Part shown: piece by piece, positions 45,122-53,156 of the stretch | Layout of the letters: every line of letters begins with the position of its first letter | Numbering within the stretch: position 1 is the stretch's first letter | Assembly: GCF_032598905.1 (NCBI RefSeq) | Contig: NZ_CP122458.1 | Location: 2,914,001-2,978,000, forward strand | Length of the DNA stretch: 64,000 nucleotides | Source of the DNA: Streptomyces sp. 11x1 | GTDB lineage: Bacteria; Actinomycetota; Actinomycetes; Streptomycetales; Streptomycetaceae | Direction: 5' to 3' | The notes under the pieces: generated by a model | Databases searched by the model: none | Told to the model about the DNA's origin: nothing | The model's input: the letters and a program-made list of their open reading frames with translations, nothing else | Translations under genes and position numbers: made by a program

Positions 45122-45516
45122 CAGGCCGCTCCCCTCACGTGTTCCACGACGGGGGCGCCGCGGTCGGGGAGGACGACGCCGACGACGTCGATGCGGACGC
45201 CGCCCGGCGGGCTCCCCCCGTGTTCCTGGAGCCAGCGTTCGGCGAGGCGGCGCAGTCGTTCCGCCTTGGTCGGCGTGACCGCGGCCATCGGGTGTTCGAA
45301 GGGGCCGGCCCTACGGGTCTTCACCTCGCAGACGACGAGCGCGTCGCCGTCACGCGCCACGATGTCGACCTCGCCGGACCGCCCGCCGCGCCAGTTGCGC
45401 TCCAGGACCGTCATCCCGGCCTCGACCAGACGCCGCGCGGCCAGGTCCTCGCCGTATTTACCCAGCGCGCCCCGGGCATTGTTGCCTCGGGCCCCGTCAC
45501 CTCGTGCCTCGCTCAT
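45121..45516 (-). CDS. YraN/UPF0102 family nuclease-fold protein
   Basis: 131 residues. [51 protein letters not shown] is the UPF0102 fold, a restriction-endonuclease-like E-x..D-x..E-V-K pattern with Asp and EVK as candidate metal ligands. C-terminal [16 protein letters not shown] helix is standard. The family lies next to dprA/yifB in many genomes and is thought to act on DNA, but its function is not settled. It starts at ATG 45516; the stop shares one base with the yifB start. Confidence 0.9.
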   Translation of the reverse strand: MSEARGDGARGNNARGALGKYGEDLAARRLVEAGMTVLERNWRGGRSGEVDIVARDGDALVVCEVKTRRAGPFEHPMAAVTPTKAERLRRLAERWLQEHGGSPPGGVRIDVVGVVLPDRGAPVVEHVRGAA

Positions 45517-45643
45517 GTCGGCACCACCTCCGGCGCCAACACTGAGGGCAGCTCAGCCCGCTAGTGGATCTTGGTGGACAAACTGCCGATTGTGGATATC
45601 TTCCTCACCCACACGCATGACGGCACCTCACCCCGAGCCACTC

Positions 45644-45952
45644 TCAGCTGCCCGGCAGCTCCAGATCGCTCTTGTTCAGCTCCTCGATGTTCACGTCCTT
45701 GAACGTGAGTACCCGCACCTGCTTCACGAAGCGAGCCGGTCGATACATGTCCCACACCCAGGCGTCCGCCATCGACACCTCGAAGAACACCTCACCCTGG
45801 ACCGAGTGCACCTGCATCTCGTAGTCATTGGTGAGATAGAAACGCCGCTCGGTCTCGATCACGTATTTGAACAGACCGACGACATCGCGGTACTCCCGGT
45901 AGAGCTTCAGCTCCATCTCGGTCTCGTACTTCTCGAGGTCCTCGGCGCTCAT
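45644..45952 (-). CDS. DUF2469 family protein
   Basis: 102 residues, a conserved actinobacterial family of unknown function. MSAEDLEKYETEMELKLYREYRDVVGLFKYVIETERRFYLTNDYEMQVHS and the SMADAWVWDMYRPARFVKQVRVLTFKDVNIEEL blocks are highly diagnostic. The protein is acidic, cytosolic and without metal motifs. It starts at ATG 45952 and lies upstream of the yraN-yifB-dprA operon (127-bp gap). Known only as a core actinobacterial gene. Confidence 0.9.
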   Translation of the reverse strand: MSAEDLEKYETEMELKLYREYRDVVGLFKYVIETERRFYLTNDYEMQVHSVQGEVFFEVSMADAWVWDMYRPARFVKQVRVLTFKDVNIEELNKSDLELPGS

Positions 45953-46008
45953 GGCATGTTCCCCTTCAGCCGTGCGATCCCACCATTGTGCGCCAGTCCC
46001 GCGAGCCC

Positions 46009-46548
46009 CTAGACAATTTCGGTGTCGAGGACCACAGGTCTGGCGGGGGGACCCTCGTCGAGCAGTGTGCGAAGCAGTTCGGCGAGTCTGGTCGGGTACA
46101 CCGTCTCATGCGTCCGGGCCAGTTCCCCGCACGTCCACCAGCGCGCTCCGGCCACACTGCGCCGTTCCAGCTCGGTGAGGCCCGCGGCGACGGGCACGAC
46201 CTCCTCGTGCGCCTCGGGGGTCCGGGCGAGGTAGTACCACTCGTCCTGGTCCCAGCGGCGGCCGGCGAAGGGGAAGGAACACATCCGCCGCCAGAGCACG
46301 GGGCCGAGCTCTACGTCAGTGATCCCGGTCTCCTCCACGAGCTCCCGCAGAGCGGCCTCCTCCCGGGTCTCCGTGCCCTCTACACCGCCGCCCGGCGTGA
46401 ACCACCAGTCGTCGGCCCGATCGTCCGGCTCATGCCCGTGCAGCAGCAGGACGCGCTCCCGGGGATCCAGCAGGATCACCCGGGCCACCTTGCGCAGCCC
46501 GCCCTCGTACGTGTCCCCTGCGCCCCCGACCGTGCCCTCAGCCGACAC
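46009..46548 (-). CDS. NUDIX hydrolase
   Basis: 179 residues with a complete NUDIX box, GGGVEGTETREEAALRELVEETGI in outline: G-x5-E-x7-REUxEExGU. Flanking WWFTPGG and VLWRRMCSFPFAGRRWDQDEWYYLAR resemble ADP-ribose/nucleoside-diphosphate hydrolases. GTG start at 46548; its first 11 bases overlap the end of sipZ. In S. lividans the sipZ transcript is known to include a mutT-like gene, matching this one. Substrate not determinable. Confidence 0.88.
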   Translation of the reverse strand: MSAEGTVGGAGDTYEGGLRKVARVILLDPRERVLLLHGHEPDDRADDWWFTPGGGVEGTETREEAALRELVEETGITDVELGPVLWRRMCSFPFAGRRWDQDEWYYLARTPEAHEEVVPVAAGLTELERRSVAGARWWTCGELARTHETVYPTRLAELLRTLLDEGPPARPVVLDTEIV

Positions 46549-47284
46549 CGGCCGGCTCCGGCTGCGTCGTACGGCCGCGTCCGCCGAACCGCTTGGCGAC
46601 GGGCCCGTAGGCCGCGCCGCCCAGCACGAGCACCATGCCCACGACCAGCGCGGTGGTGATCAGCCGCAGCGGACCCGGAGAGGACAGCGCGCCCAGCTTC
46701 TCGAAGCCCGTGGGGCGGGCCAGCATGCCGTCCATGGGCCAGACGACGGCGTCCACGCGCGCGTCCACATGGCTGCGCGGCACCGTGCCGTTGCCCGCCT
46801 CCGTGAGGTGGGCGGTGGAGTCCAGGGAGCCGCTGCGCTCGTCGCCGAGGAGGAACAGCCGGCCCTTGGGGACGGTGATCTCGGGGATCCCGGTCAGCTC
46901 GGCCTGCTCGCCCTCGGGGAGGTAACCCTCGTCGATCTGCTTGCCGTTGACGGTCAGCTTGCCGTCGGTGCAGCAGGCGACCGTGTCCCCGCCGACCGCG
47001 ACGACGCGCTTGACCATGGGGGCGTTGCCCCAGGTCTCCTGCCGGAAGACCACGACGTCACCGCGCCTGATCTCGGACCCGTCCACCCGCTCGGCGAGTA
47101 TGCGGTCCCCGGAGGTGATGGTGGGCGACATCGAGTCGGTGGGCACGGTGTAGGGCGCGTAGGCGACCGCGCCCCACAGGAAGCCGCCCAGGAAGAGGAC
47201 ACAGCCGAGGGCCACGGCCAGCCCCGACAGCTTGCTGCCGAGCCGTCCGTGGCCCTCGTCCGTTCGACTTGTCGTCCCGCTCAT
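46538..47284 (-). CDS. sipZ: type I signal peptidase SipZ
   Basis: A 248-residue signal peptidase I. A single N-terminal membrane helix (GLAVALGCVLFLGGFLWG) precedes the catalytic Ser51 in VPTDSMSPTITSGD and Lys92 in APMVKRVVAVGGD. LFLLGDERSGSLDS is box E. A second helix near the C-terminus (LITTALVVGMVLVLGGAAYG) anchors it, so both ends are cytoplasmic. The ATG at 47284 was taken; the open frame beyond overlaps sipY. By order and length it matches S. lividans SipZ, which heads a separate transcript with the NUDIX gene. Confidence 0.9.
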   Translation of the reverse strand: MSGTTSRTDEGHGRLGSKLSGLAVALGCVLFLGGFLWGAVAYAPYTVPTDSMSPTITSGDRILAERVDGSEIRRGDVVVFRQETWGNAPMVKRVVAVGGDTVACCTDGKLTVNGKQIDEGYLPEGEQAELTGIPEITVPKGRLFLLGDERSGSLDSTAHLTEAGNGTVPRSHVDARVDAVVWPMDGMLARPTGFEKLGALSSPGPLRLITTALVVGMVLVLGGAAYGPVAKRFGGRGRTTQPEPAGVG

Positions 47285-47364
47285 CCCAGTGCTCCCCAGG
47301 TCGGAGAATCGACCCTCCGGGGCGCCGGGCGGGCCGCGGAAGATCGGCGATCTGGGACGGCACC

Positions 47365-48384
47365 CTACCCGGCGGTACGCGTGCCAGAAACCCTCGGGCT
47401 CTCGGTGGCCAGAAGGCGACGTCGGCGCCACAGCACCAGCGGCACCGCGCCCGCGAGGCCGAGCGCGCCGGGGGCGGCGGCGCTCAGGTTCTGGTCGAAG
47501 GTGTCGGGAACCGGCAGCGTGGACCAGCGGGTGGGAGGCCAGGCGACCACGATGGCGCGGCCCACGGCCTGGCTCACGGGGACCATGCCCTTGTTGCTGT
47601 CGTTCTGGTGGTAGCGGGAGTCCAGCGAGTTCTGCCGGTGGTCACCCATGACCCAGATTTTGCCCTCGGGCACCTTCACCTTGAACTGGCCGCCGGTGTC
47701 GTCGACGGTGCAGGGGGTGTTGCCCGGGTACACGTACGGCTCGTTCAGCGCCTTGCCGTTGACCTTGAGCGGGCCGGTGCCCTTGCACTCCACGGTGTCG
47801 CCGGCCACGCCGACGACCCGCTTGATGAGGTCCTTCTCCTCGGCGGACGGCATCAGGCCGATCCAGCCGAGGACCCGCTGCACGGCGTTGGGCTCCAGCG
47901 TCGGCTCGCCGTCCAGCCAGCCGTCCGGGTCGTGGAAGACGACGACCTCGCCGCGCTCGGGTTCCGAGCCGAACCACGGGGTGAGCTTGTCGACCAGGAC
48001 CCGGTCGCCCTCCTGCAGGGTGTTCTGCATCGAGTCGGAGGGGATGGAGAACGCCTGCACCAGGAACGTCTTGATCAGCAACGCGAGCACCAGCGCGATG
48101 CCGATCAGGATCGGCAGTTCCTTCCAGAAGGAGCGCTGCTTCTTCCTGGGCCGCTCGTCCTGGTCGCCGTCGCCGGCCGAGGTCCGGGCGCCGTCCTCGC
48201 CGTCCGTCGCGTCGCCGTCCGGGGAGTCACTCCCGGAGCCTGCGGGCCCCTCGGAATTCACCGCGTTCTCCACGTCCTCCACGTTCTCCGCGGCCGGGGA
48301 AGCCGCCTCGTCGGATCGCTCCGGCCGTTCTTCGGAACCACCGTGTCCGGACCGTGCGCCGACCGCCAAATCCCCCACATCCAC
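47365..48384 (-). CDS. sipY: type I signal peptidase SipY
   Basis: A 339-residue signal peptidase. An 85-residue acidic cytoplasmic N-terminus precedes the membrane helix (ELPILIGIALVLALLIKTFLV), then Ser118 in IPSDSMQNTLQEGD, Lys188 in DLIKRVVGVAGD and IWVMGDHRQNSLDS. A C-terminal helix (GALGLAGAVPLVLW) is followed by RRRR. In S. lividans SipY is the main signal peptidase. The GTG at 48384 is used; a GTG two codons later has a better-spaced GAGGA. The first 158 bp lie inside the sipX frame, which is unusually long. Confidence 0.9.
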   Translation of the reverse strand: MDVGDLAVGARSGHGGSEERPERSDEAASPAAENVEDVENAVNSEGPAGSGSDSPDGDATDGEDGARTSAGDGDQDERPRKKQRSFWKELPILIGIALVLALLIKTFLVQAFSIPSDSMQNTLQEGDRVLVDKLTPWFGSEPERGEVVVFHDPDGWLDGEPTLEPNAVQRVLGWIGLMPSAEEKDLIKRVVGVAGDTVECKGTGPLKVNGKALNEPYVYPGNTPCTVDDTGGQFKVKVPEGKIWVMGDHRQNSLDSRYHQNDSNKGMVPVSQAVGRAIVVAWPPTRWSTLPVPDTFDQNLSAAAPGALGLAGAVPLVLWRRRRLLATESPRVSGTRTAG

Positions 48385-49366
48385 TCCTCACTCCGTACCG
48401 CCGCCCGCGCCACAGCCGGTGCAGGCCCACCACTCCCATAACGAGCGGGAGTTCCGCAGGGGTCGGGAGGGGGATCAATCCGTTTCGATCCGCGGGGGCC
48501 ACCCTATGCGAAGCGCCGAGGGCCGTGGTCGACCCGCTCGGCACGGCGGAGAACGTGTCAGGCTCCTCCAACTGCCCCCAGTGACCGACCGGCCAGGCGA
48601 TGACGACCGCCCGACCGACGACGGAGTCCTCCGGCACCGTACCGCCGAACTGAGCCGTCTTCGAATCGTCGGACTGGTGGGCGCGCGAGTCGGCAGAGTT
48701 CTCCCGATGGTCGCCCATCACCCACAGGCGGCCCTGCGGCACGGTCACCTCGAACCGCTGGGTCGAGGGCTGGTTGCCGGGGTGGATGTACGCCGTCTCG
48801 TCCAGGGGCATGCCGTTGACCGTGACGCGACCCTGGGTGTCACAGCACTTGACGGTGTCTCCGCCGACCGCGACGACGCGTTTGATCAGGTCCTTCTCGT
48901 CGTCGGAGGGGAGCAGGCCGATGAACTGCAGGCCTTCCTTTATCTGCTTGATGACGATCGGGTCCTCGGTGGTGATCGTCGTCTGCTCGTCCTCCAGCCA
49001 GCCGCCCGGGTCCTTGAAGACGACGACGTCCCCACGGGTCGGTTTGGAGCCGAACCAGGGCGTGAGCTTGTCGACCAGGACGCGGTCGCCGATCTGGATC
49101 GTCTGCTCCATGGAGCCCGACGGGATCACGAACGCCTGGACGAGGAAGGTCTTGAGGACGAGGGCTATCAGGACGGCGACACCGACGAGGAGCGGGATCT
49201 CCTTGACCGCCGAACGCCGTCTGCGCCGCTTGATCTTGCGCGCGAGCTTGCGTCGCTCGACGCGGCTCGGCCGGGCGGCGCCGCCGGAGCGGCGCGTACC
49301 GGTGGGCAGCAGATTGTCGGCCGGGGTGCTGGGAGCGGCACCGCGGGGTTTGCCGCGGTTACCCAT
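48227..49366 (-). CDS. sipX: type I signal peptidase SipX, with C-terminal extension
   Basis: About 379 residues. A basic N-terminus (RRKLARKIKRRRRR) precedes the membrane helix (EIPLLVGVAVLIALVLKTFLV), Ser85 in IPSGSMEQTIQIGD, Lys162 in DLIKRVVAVGGD and LWVMGDHRENSADS. After the usual C-terminal hydrophobic segment (LPLVMGVVGLHRLW) the frame runs on for about 60 Arg/Gly-rich residues, the last 50 reading the sipY 5' end in another frame. S. lividans SipX is about 320 residues, so the stop seems to have been lost or shifted. The ATG at 49366 overlaps the sipW stop (ATGGGTAA); GTG 49372 is possible. Confidence 0.88.
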   Translation of the reverse strand: MGNRGKPRGAAPSTPADNLLPTGTRRSGGAARPSRVERRKLARKIKRRRRRSAVKEIPLLVGVAVLIALVLKTFLVQAFVIPSGSMEQTIQIGDRVLVDKLTPWFGSKPTRGDVVVFKDPGGWLEDEQTTITTEDPIVIKQIKEGLQFIGLLPSDDEKDLIKRVVAVGGDTVKCCDTQGRVTVNGMPLDETAYIHPGNQPSTQRFEVTVPQGRLWVMGDHRENSADSRAHQSDDSKTAQFGGTVPEDSVVGRAVVIAWPVGHWGQLEEPDTFSAVPSGSTTALGASHRVAPADRNGLIPLPTPAELPLVMGVVGLHRLWRGRRYGVRSGCGGFGGRRTVRTRWFRRTAGAIRRGGFPGRGERGGRGERGEFRGARRLRE

Positions 49367-50087
49367 GCGCACCGCCGACGGCGGGCACGCGTGCGTACGC
49401 GTCGGCGCGGTCCAGACGCGTCCAGTGGTCGGCGGGCCAGACGATCCACTCGGCCCGGCCGATCACGGAGTCCAGGGGGACCATGCCGCCGCCAGGGGAC
49501 CCGAGATGGTCACGGGAGTCACTGGAGTCACTGCGGTGGTCGCCGAGGAGGAACAGTCCGCCCTCGGGGACGACCACGTCGAAGGGTACGTTCGACGGGC
49601 TGTCGCCCGGGTACAGAAACGACGACTCGTCGACCCACCGGCCGTTCACCTCAAGCCTCCCCTCCTGGTCGCAGCAGACCACCCGGTCTCCCCCCACGCC
49701 GACAACGCGCTTGACGTAGTCGGCGTTCCCGAAATAGCCGGTGCCGTCGAACACGACGACGTCACCGCGCCGCGGCTCAGATCCGAAACGGTACGCCAAC
49801 TTATTTACGAGAACGCGGTCCCCGATCCTCAATGAGTCGGCCATGGAGCTGCTGGGAATCTGGAACGGCTGCATCACGAAGTTGCTGAAGAGCGCCAGAA
49901 AAAGCAGGCAGATCAGCACGGTCAGGGTGTATCCCCCGCCCGGCACCCGCGCGGTGGTCCGGTCCACCCACGCGAAACGCGACCGCTCCTCCGACCCTCC
50001 TGTGTCGGAGATCTCCTCGGAGACCTCGGCGCCGGAAGGGCGGGGGGAACGGTCGCGTTCCATGTGCTGCTGTGCTTCGGTGTCCAT
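49359..50087 (-). CDS. sipW: type I signal peptidase SipW
   Basis: A 242-residue signal peptidase with one predicted N-terminal membrane helix (YTLTVLICLLFLALFSNFVM). Ser81 in IPSSSMADSLRIGD and Lys126 in ADYVKRVVGVGGD form the Ser/Lys dyad, and LFLLGDHRSDSSDS is box E. Unlike the other three it has no clear second helix at the C-terminus, ending soon after VWPADHWTRL. It is the first gene of the sipW-sipX-sipY transcript. The ATG at 50087 starts MDTEAQQH. Confidence 0.9.
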   Translation of the reverse strand: MDTEAQQHMERDRSPRPSGAEVSEEISDTGGSEERSRFAWVDRTTARVPGGGYTLTVLICLLFLALFSNFVMQPFQIPSSSMADSLRIGDRVLVNKLAYRFGSEPRRGDVVVFDGTGYFGNADYVKRVVGVGGDRVVCCDQEGRLEVNGRWVDESSFLYPGDSPSNVPFDVVVPEGGLFLLGDHRSDSSDSRDHLGSPGGGMVPLDSVIGRAEWIVWPADHWTRLDRADAYARVPAVGGAHG

Positions 50088-50144
50088 CGGGGCCAGATCG
50101 TATCCGGCCCCGGTGTGACGACCTTTTGTGACTCGAACGCGCGA

Positions 50145-50495
50145 TCAGTTGTCGCGCTTCTCCTTGATCTTCGCCGCCTTGCCGCGCAGCTCGCGCAGGT
50201 AGTACAGCTTGGCGCGACGGACGTCACCGCGGGTGACGAGCTCGATCTTCTCGACGATCGGGGTGTGCACCGGGAAGGTGCGCTCGACGCCGACGGAGAA
50301 CGAGACCTTGCGGACCGTGAAGGTCTCGCGGACACCGGCGCCCTGGCGACGGATGACGACGCCCTTGAACTGCTGCACACGGGAGCGGTTGCCCTCGATG
50401 ACGCGCACGTGGACGTTGACGGTGTCACCCGGGCGGAACGCCGGGATGTCGCTCCGCAGCGACGCGGAGTCGAGGGAGTCGAGCAGGTGAGACAT
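50145..50495 (-). CDS. rplS: 50S ribosomal protein L19
   Basis: 116 residues, the standard L19: [63 protein letters not shown] and [22 protein letters not shown]. The ATG at 50495 gives MSHLLDSLD; the frame extends nine codons upstream without need. It lies between sipW and trmD, separated from trmD by a hairpin at 50577. Confidence 0.97.
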   Translation of the reverse strand: MSHLLDSLDSASLRSDIPAFRPGDTVNVHVRVIEGNRSRVQQFKGVVIRRQGAGVRETFTVRKVSFSVGVERTFPVHTPIVEKIELVTRGDVRRAKLYYLRELRGKAAKIKEKRDN

Positions 50496-50576
50496 TTCGT
50501 CTGCTTTCTTCGCCCATGCCACAGGTCATAGGCGGGAGCTAGGTGTTACGAGAGGATGCTGTCCGGGTCGGGGCGG

Positions 50577-50618
50577 GCGTCGTGTCCCCCTGTGGCAGGG
50601 GCGCGCGCCGGACGACGC
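50577..50618 (-). terminator. hairpin between trmD and rplS
   Basis: GCGTCGT (50577-50583) pairs with ACGACGC (50612-50618), and an inner CCCCTG/CAGGGG stem forms near 50586-50601. It follows the trmD stop and would divide the rpsP-khpA-rimM-trmD unit from rplS. Confidence 0.6.
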
Positions 50619-50629
50619 ACAACAGCGGC

Positions 50630-51463
50630 CTATTCTTCCACGCCCTCGGGCCGCCGCCAAAATCGGCCATGGGGCACCCCCTCCGGATCCGGCGCCCAGC
50701 CCAGGATGGAGAGCATCTCGCGGTCCTTCTTGTCGAAGGCCTTGGGGTCGCAGCGCTCGATGAGGTCGGGCCGGTTGGCGGCCGTGCGCTTGAGCGCCTC
50801 GTCCCGCCGCCAGCGCGCGATCCTGCCGTGGTGGCCGCTGAGCAGCACCTCGGGGATGTCCCGGCCGCGCCACTCGGGCGGCTTGGTGTACACCGGCCCC
50901 TCCAGAAGGTTGGCCATGGCGCCGGGCGCGAAGGAGTCGTCGCGGTGGGACTCGGCGTTGCCGAGGACGCCGGGCAGCAGTCGTGCCACGGCCTCGGTGA
51001 CGACGAGGACGGCCGCCTCACCGCCGGCGAGGACGTAGTCACCGATGGACACCTCGTACACCGGCATGCGGGTGGCGTACTCGTCGATCACACGCCGGTC
51101 GATGCCCTCGTAGCGCGCCGGCGTGAAGACCAGCCAGGGGCGCTCGGAGAGTTCGACGGCGAGCGCCTGGGTGAAGGGGCGGCCGCTGGGGGTGGGGACG
51201 ATGAGCGCGGGCCGGGCGGATCCCATCTCGTATCCCTGAGCCAGCACGTCGTCGAGTGCGTCGCCCCAGGGGTCGGTCTTCATGACCATGCCGGGGCCGC
51301 CGCCGTACGGGGTGTCGTCGACCGTGTTGTGCCGGTCGTACGTCCATTCCCGCAGGTCGTGGACGTGCACCTGGAGCTGTCCACGGGCGCGGGCCTTGCC
51401 GACGAGGGAGACGTTCAGGGGTTCGAGGTACTCGGGGAAGATCGTGACGACGTCGAGCCGCAT
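50630..51463 (-). CDS. trmD: tRNA (guanine37-N1)-methyltransferase
   Basis: A 277-residue TrmD of the SPOUT/knotted class. [64 protein letters not shown] and DDSFAPGAMANLLEGPVYTKP are the canonical blocks; the SIGDYVLAGGE knot binds SAM. It methylates G37 of certain tRNAs, preventing frameshifts. ATG 51463 shares one base with the rimM stop (TGATG). Residue length is slightly above the E. coli enzyme. Confidence 0.96.
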   Translation of the reverse strand: MRLDVVTIFPEYLEPLNVSLVGKARARGQLQVHVHDLREWTYDRHNTVDDTPYGGGPGMVMKTDPWGDALDDVLAQGYEMGSARPALIVPTPSGRPFTQALAVELSERPWLVFTPARYEGIDRRVIDEYATRMPVYEVSIGDYVLAGGEAAVLVVTEAVARLLPGVLGNAESHRDDSFAPGAMANLLEGPVYTKPPEWRGRDIPEVLLSGHHGRIARWRRDEALKRTAANRPDLIERCDPKAFDKKDREMLSILGWAPDPEGVPHGRFWRRPEGVEE

Positions 51464-52005
51464 CAGGACTCGTCCCGGGAGGACGCGATCTCCGCTTGGT
51501 CGTCGATCAGACCGGGCGGCGGGTCGATGACCGCCTTCTGCTCCTCCAGGTCGATCTCGGTGACGATGTCCCCGACGAACGGGATCATCACCTCGCTCCC
51601 GTCGGGCCGTTCGACGATGAACAGGTCCTGGGAGGGCAGATGCGAGATCTCGGTGATCCGGCCGACCTCGACGCCGTCCTTGGTGACCACGTCCAGGTCC
51701 ATCAACTGGTGGTCGTAGTACTCGTCCTCCTCCTCCGGCAGTTCCTCCGGGTCCACCTCCGCGATCAGCAGGGTGTTGCGGAGGGCCTCGGCGGCGTTGC
51801 GGTCCCGGACGCCCTCGAAGCGCAGGAGCAGCCGACCGCTGTGGACACGGCCGGTCTCGATGGTGAGGGGGCCCGTCGAGGCGGGGTCCGTGAGCAGGAC
51901 GGCGCCGGGGCCGAGCCGGAGTTCCGGTTCGTCGGTGCGGACCTCGACGGTGACCTCGCCCTTGATGCCGTGGGCGCGGCCGATCCGTGCGACTACGAGC
52001 TGCAC
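51463..52005 (-). CDS. rimM: 16S rRNA processing protein RimM
   Basis: 180 residues. [30 protein letters not shown] opens the N-terminal RimM barrel, then [20 protein letters not shown], and the PRC-type C-terminal barrel ([42 protein letters not shown]). It helps 30S head assembly with S19. The GTG at 52005 with AGGAG upstream is the start; the frame continues upstream to 52047 through a repeat-rich leader. Acidic LPEEEDEY insertion is lineage-typical. Confidence 0.94.
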   Translation of the reverse strand: MQLVVARIGRAHGIKGEVTVEVRTDEPELRLGPGAVLLTDPASTGPLTIETGRVHSGRLLLRFEGVRDRNAAEALRNTLLIAEVDPEELPEEEDEYYDHQLMDLDVVTKDGVEVGRITEISHLPSQDLFIVERPDGSEVMIPFVGDIVTEIDLEEQKAVIDPPPGLIDDQAEIASSRDES

Positions 52006-52070
52006 TGTGCTCGATCTCCTGTCATACGACTCATACAACTCATACAACGCATGGGACTCATGCCACGCAT
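51993..52070 (-). CDS. possible 25-residue leader ORF overlapping rimM
   Basis: From the first repeat ATG at 52070 a frame runs [16 protein letters not shown] and then TGDRAQCSS, stopping with TAG at 51993-51995, 13 bp inside rimM. It is encoded by the 9-bp repeats and is Met/Cys/Arg-rich. No good SD precedes it, and translation is unproven. If used it could couple rimM translation. It may equally be a chance by-product of the repeat. Confidence 0.2.
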   Translation of the reverse strand: MRGMSPMRCMSCMSRMTGDRAQCSS

Positions 52071-52076
52071 ACGACT
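52023..52076 (-). repeat. 9-bp tandem repeats upstream of rimM
   Basis: Six consecutive 9-mers of the form CATACGACT / CATACAACT / CATACAACG / CATGGGACT / CATGCCACG / CATACGACT fill the rimM leader. On the minus strand each contains an ATG in one common frame, followed by AGT, CGT or ACA. Confidence 0.8.
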
Positions 52077-52133
52077 ACGGGCCGGGGACGGCCCAGTGGC
52101 CCTCCCCGGCCCGAGCCGGTGCTGCGATGTTCG

Positions 52134-52373
52134 TCAGCGGACGTGGTCCACGTCGACGAGGTCGACACGGACACCGCGGCCGCCGATAGCGCCCACGACG
52201 GTACGCAGGGCACGGGCGGTACGGCCGTTACGGCCGATCACCTTGCCGAGGTCGTCGGGGTGGACCCGGACCTCGAGTACGCGCCCGCGGCGCAGGTTGC
52301 GGGAAGCGACCTGCACATCGTCGGGGTAGTCGACGATGCCCTTGACGAGGTGCTCGAGAGCCTCCTCGAGCAT
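52134..52373 (-). CDS. khpA: KH-domain RNA-binding protein KhpA
   Basis: 79 residues, a single KH domain: LEEALEHLVKGIVDYPDDVQV, then VHPDDLGKVIGRNGRTARALRTVV with the GRNG loop that grips RNA. The family (KhpA/YlqC) always lies between rpsP and rimM, as here. In Firmicutes it partners with KhpB to bind small RNAs and affect cell division. ATG 52373 is 2 bp after the rpsP stop. Symbol by family and position. Confidence 0.92.
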   Translation of the reverse strand: MLEEALEHLVKGIVDYPDDVQVASRNLRRGRVLEVRVHPDDLGKVIGRNGRTARALRTVVGAIGGRGVRVDLVDVDHVR

Positions 52374-52375
52374 GC

Positions 52376-52795
52376 TCAGGCCTCGGTCGACTCGGACTCG
52401 GCGGATGCCTCGTCCTTCTTGTCGGCCTTCTTCTTCTGGGTGATCGCCTCACCCTTGCCCTCGTCGTCGCCGCCCAGGGCCTCGAACGACGGGCGCGAGG
52501 ACTTCGGCTGAGCCACGAGCAGCGGCGCCGGGGCGGGCTCGCCCTTGAACTTCTGCCAGTCGCCGGTCTTCTTCAGGATGGCGAGCACGGGCTCGGTCGG
52601 CTGCGCGCCGACACCCAGCCAGTACGCGACGCGGTCCTCGTCGACCTCGATGACCGACGGGTTGTACGTCGGGTGGTACTTGCCGATCTCCTCGATCGCA
52701 CGGCCGTCACGGCGGGTGCGGGAGTCGGCGACGACGATGCGGTAGTGAGGCGAACGGATCTTGCCCAGACGCTTCAGCTTGATCTTGACTGCCAC
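52376..52795 (-). CDS. rpsP: 30S ribosomal protein S16
   Basis: 139 residues. [77 protein letters not shown] is the S16 core. A C-terminal 50-residue Lys/Glu-rich tail ([21 protein letters not shown]) extends beyond the 80-residue bacterial standard, as in other actinobacteria. GTG start at 52795 after CCAGGAGAA. First gene of rpsP-khpA-rimM-trmD. Confidence 0.96.
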   Translation of the reverse strand: MAVKIKLKRLGKIRSPHYRIVVADSRTRRDGRAIEEIGKYHPTYNPSVIEVDEDRVAYWLGVGAQPTEPVLAILKKTGDWQKFKGEPAPAPLLVAQPKSSRPSFEALGGDDEGKGEAITQKKKADKKDEASAESESTEA

Positions 52796-53156
52796 GGGAG
52801 TGGGTTCTCCTGGATTTGACGTGGTTGGGCACGGCGAGAGAGCCGCGTGGGGTTGCGGTACCCGAGTGCCCGATGGACGCGTCAGCCGGAGGAGAGAGGG
52901 GTCCTGTGCGACTGTCGAGTACAGCTAGCCATTGTGCCACACGCTGGGGTTCGCCTCTTACCGGGCGTGCACGCGGTCATGCCGAAGCGGCACCCGGCAG
53001 GGACTCGTTCACCGGGTGCCGCCCGCATCCACCCGTGCCACGTCCAGCGGCACGACTGCCCGCGGCGAGGGCGGACCACAGACCGACCGCGAACCGGATA
53101 CGGCTGCCACGAGCAGCCGTCTGTTCAGCTCGCCGTCTCCTCGGCTCGCCCTCGCC
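52796..53156 (-). promoter_or_regulatory. rpsP upstream region
   Basis: This 361-bp gap holds no gene I can support. On the minus strand a short AT-richer patch around 52920-52945 (CACAATGGCTAGCTGTACT) is the best candidate for the rpsP promoter, but no TTGAC-like -35 is convincing. The SprT-like gene's terminator hairpin is at 52987-53022. Confidence 0.35.
52987..53022 (-). terminator. hairpin after the SprT-like gene
   Basis: GCGGCACCCGG (52987-52997) pairs perfectly with CCGGGTGCCGC (53012-53022) across 14 bases. It lies 135 bp past the SprT-like stop and before the presumed rpsP promoter. Confidence 0.65.
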
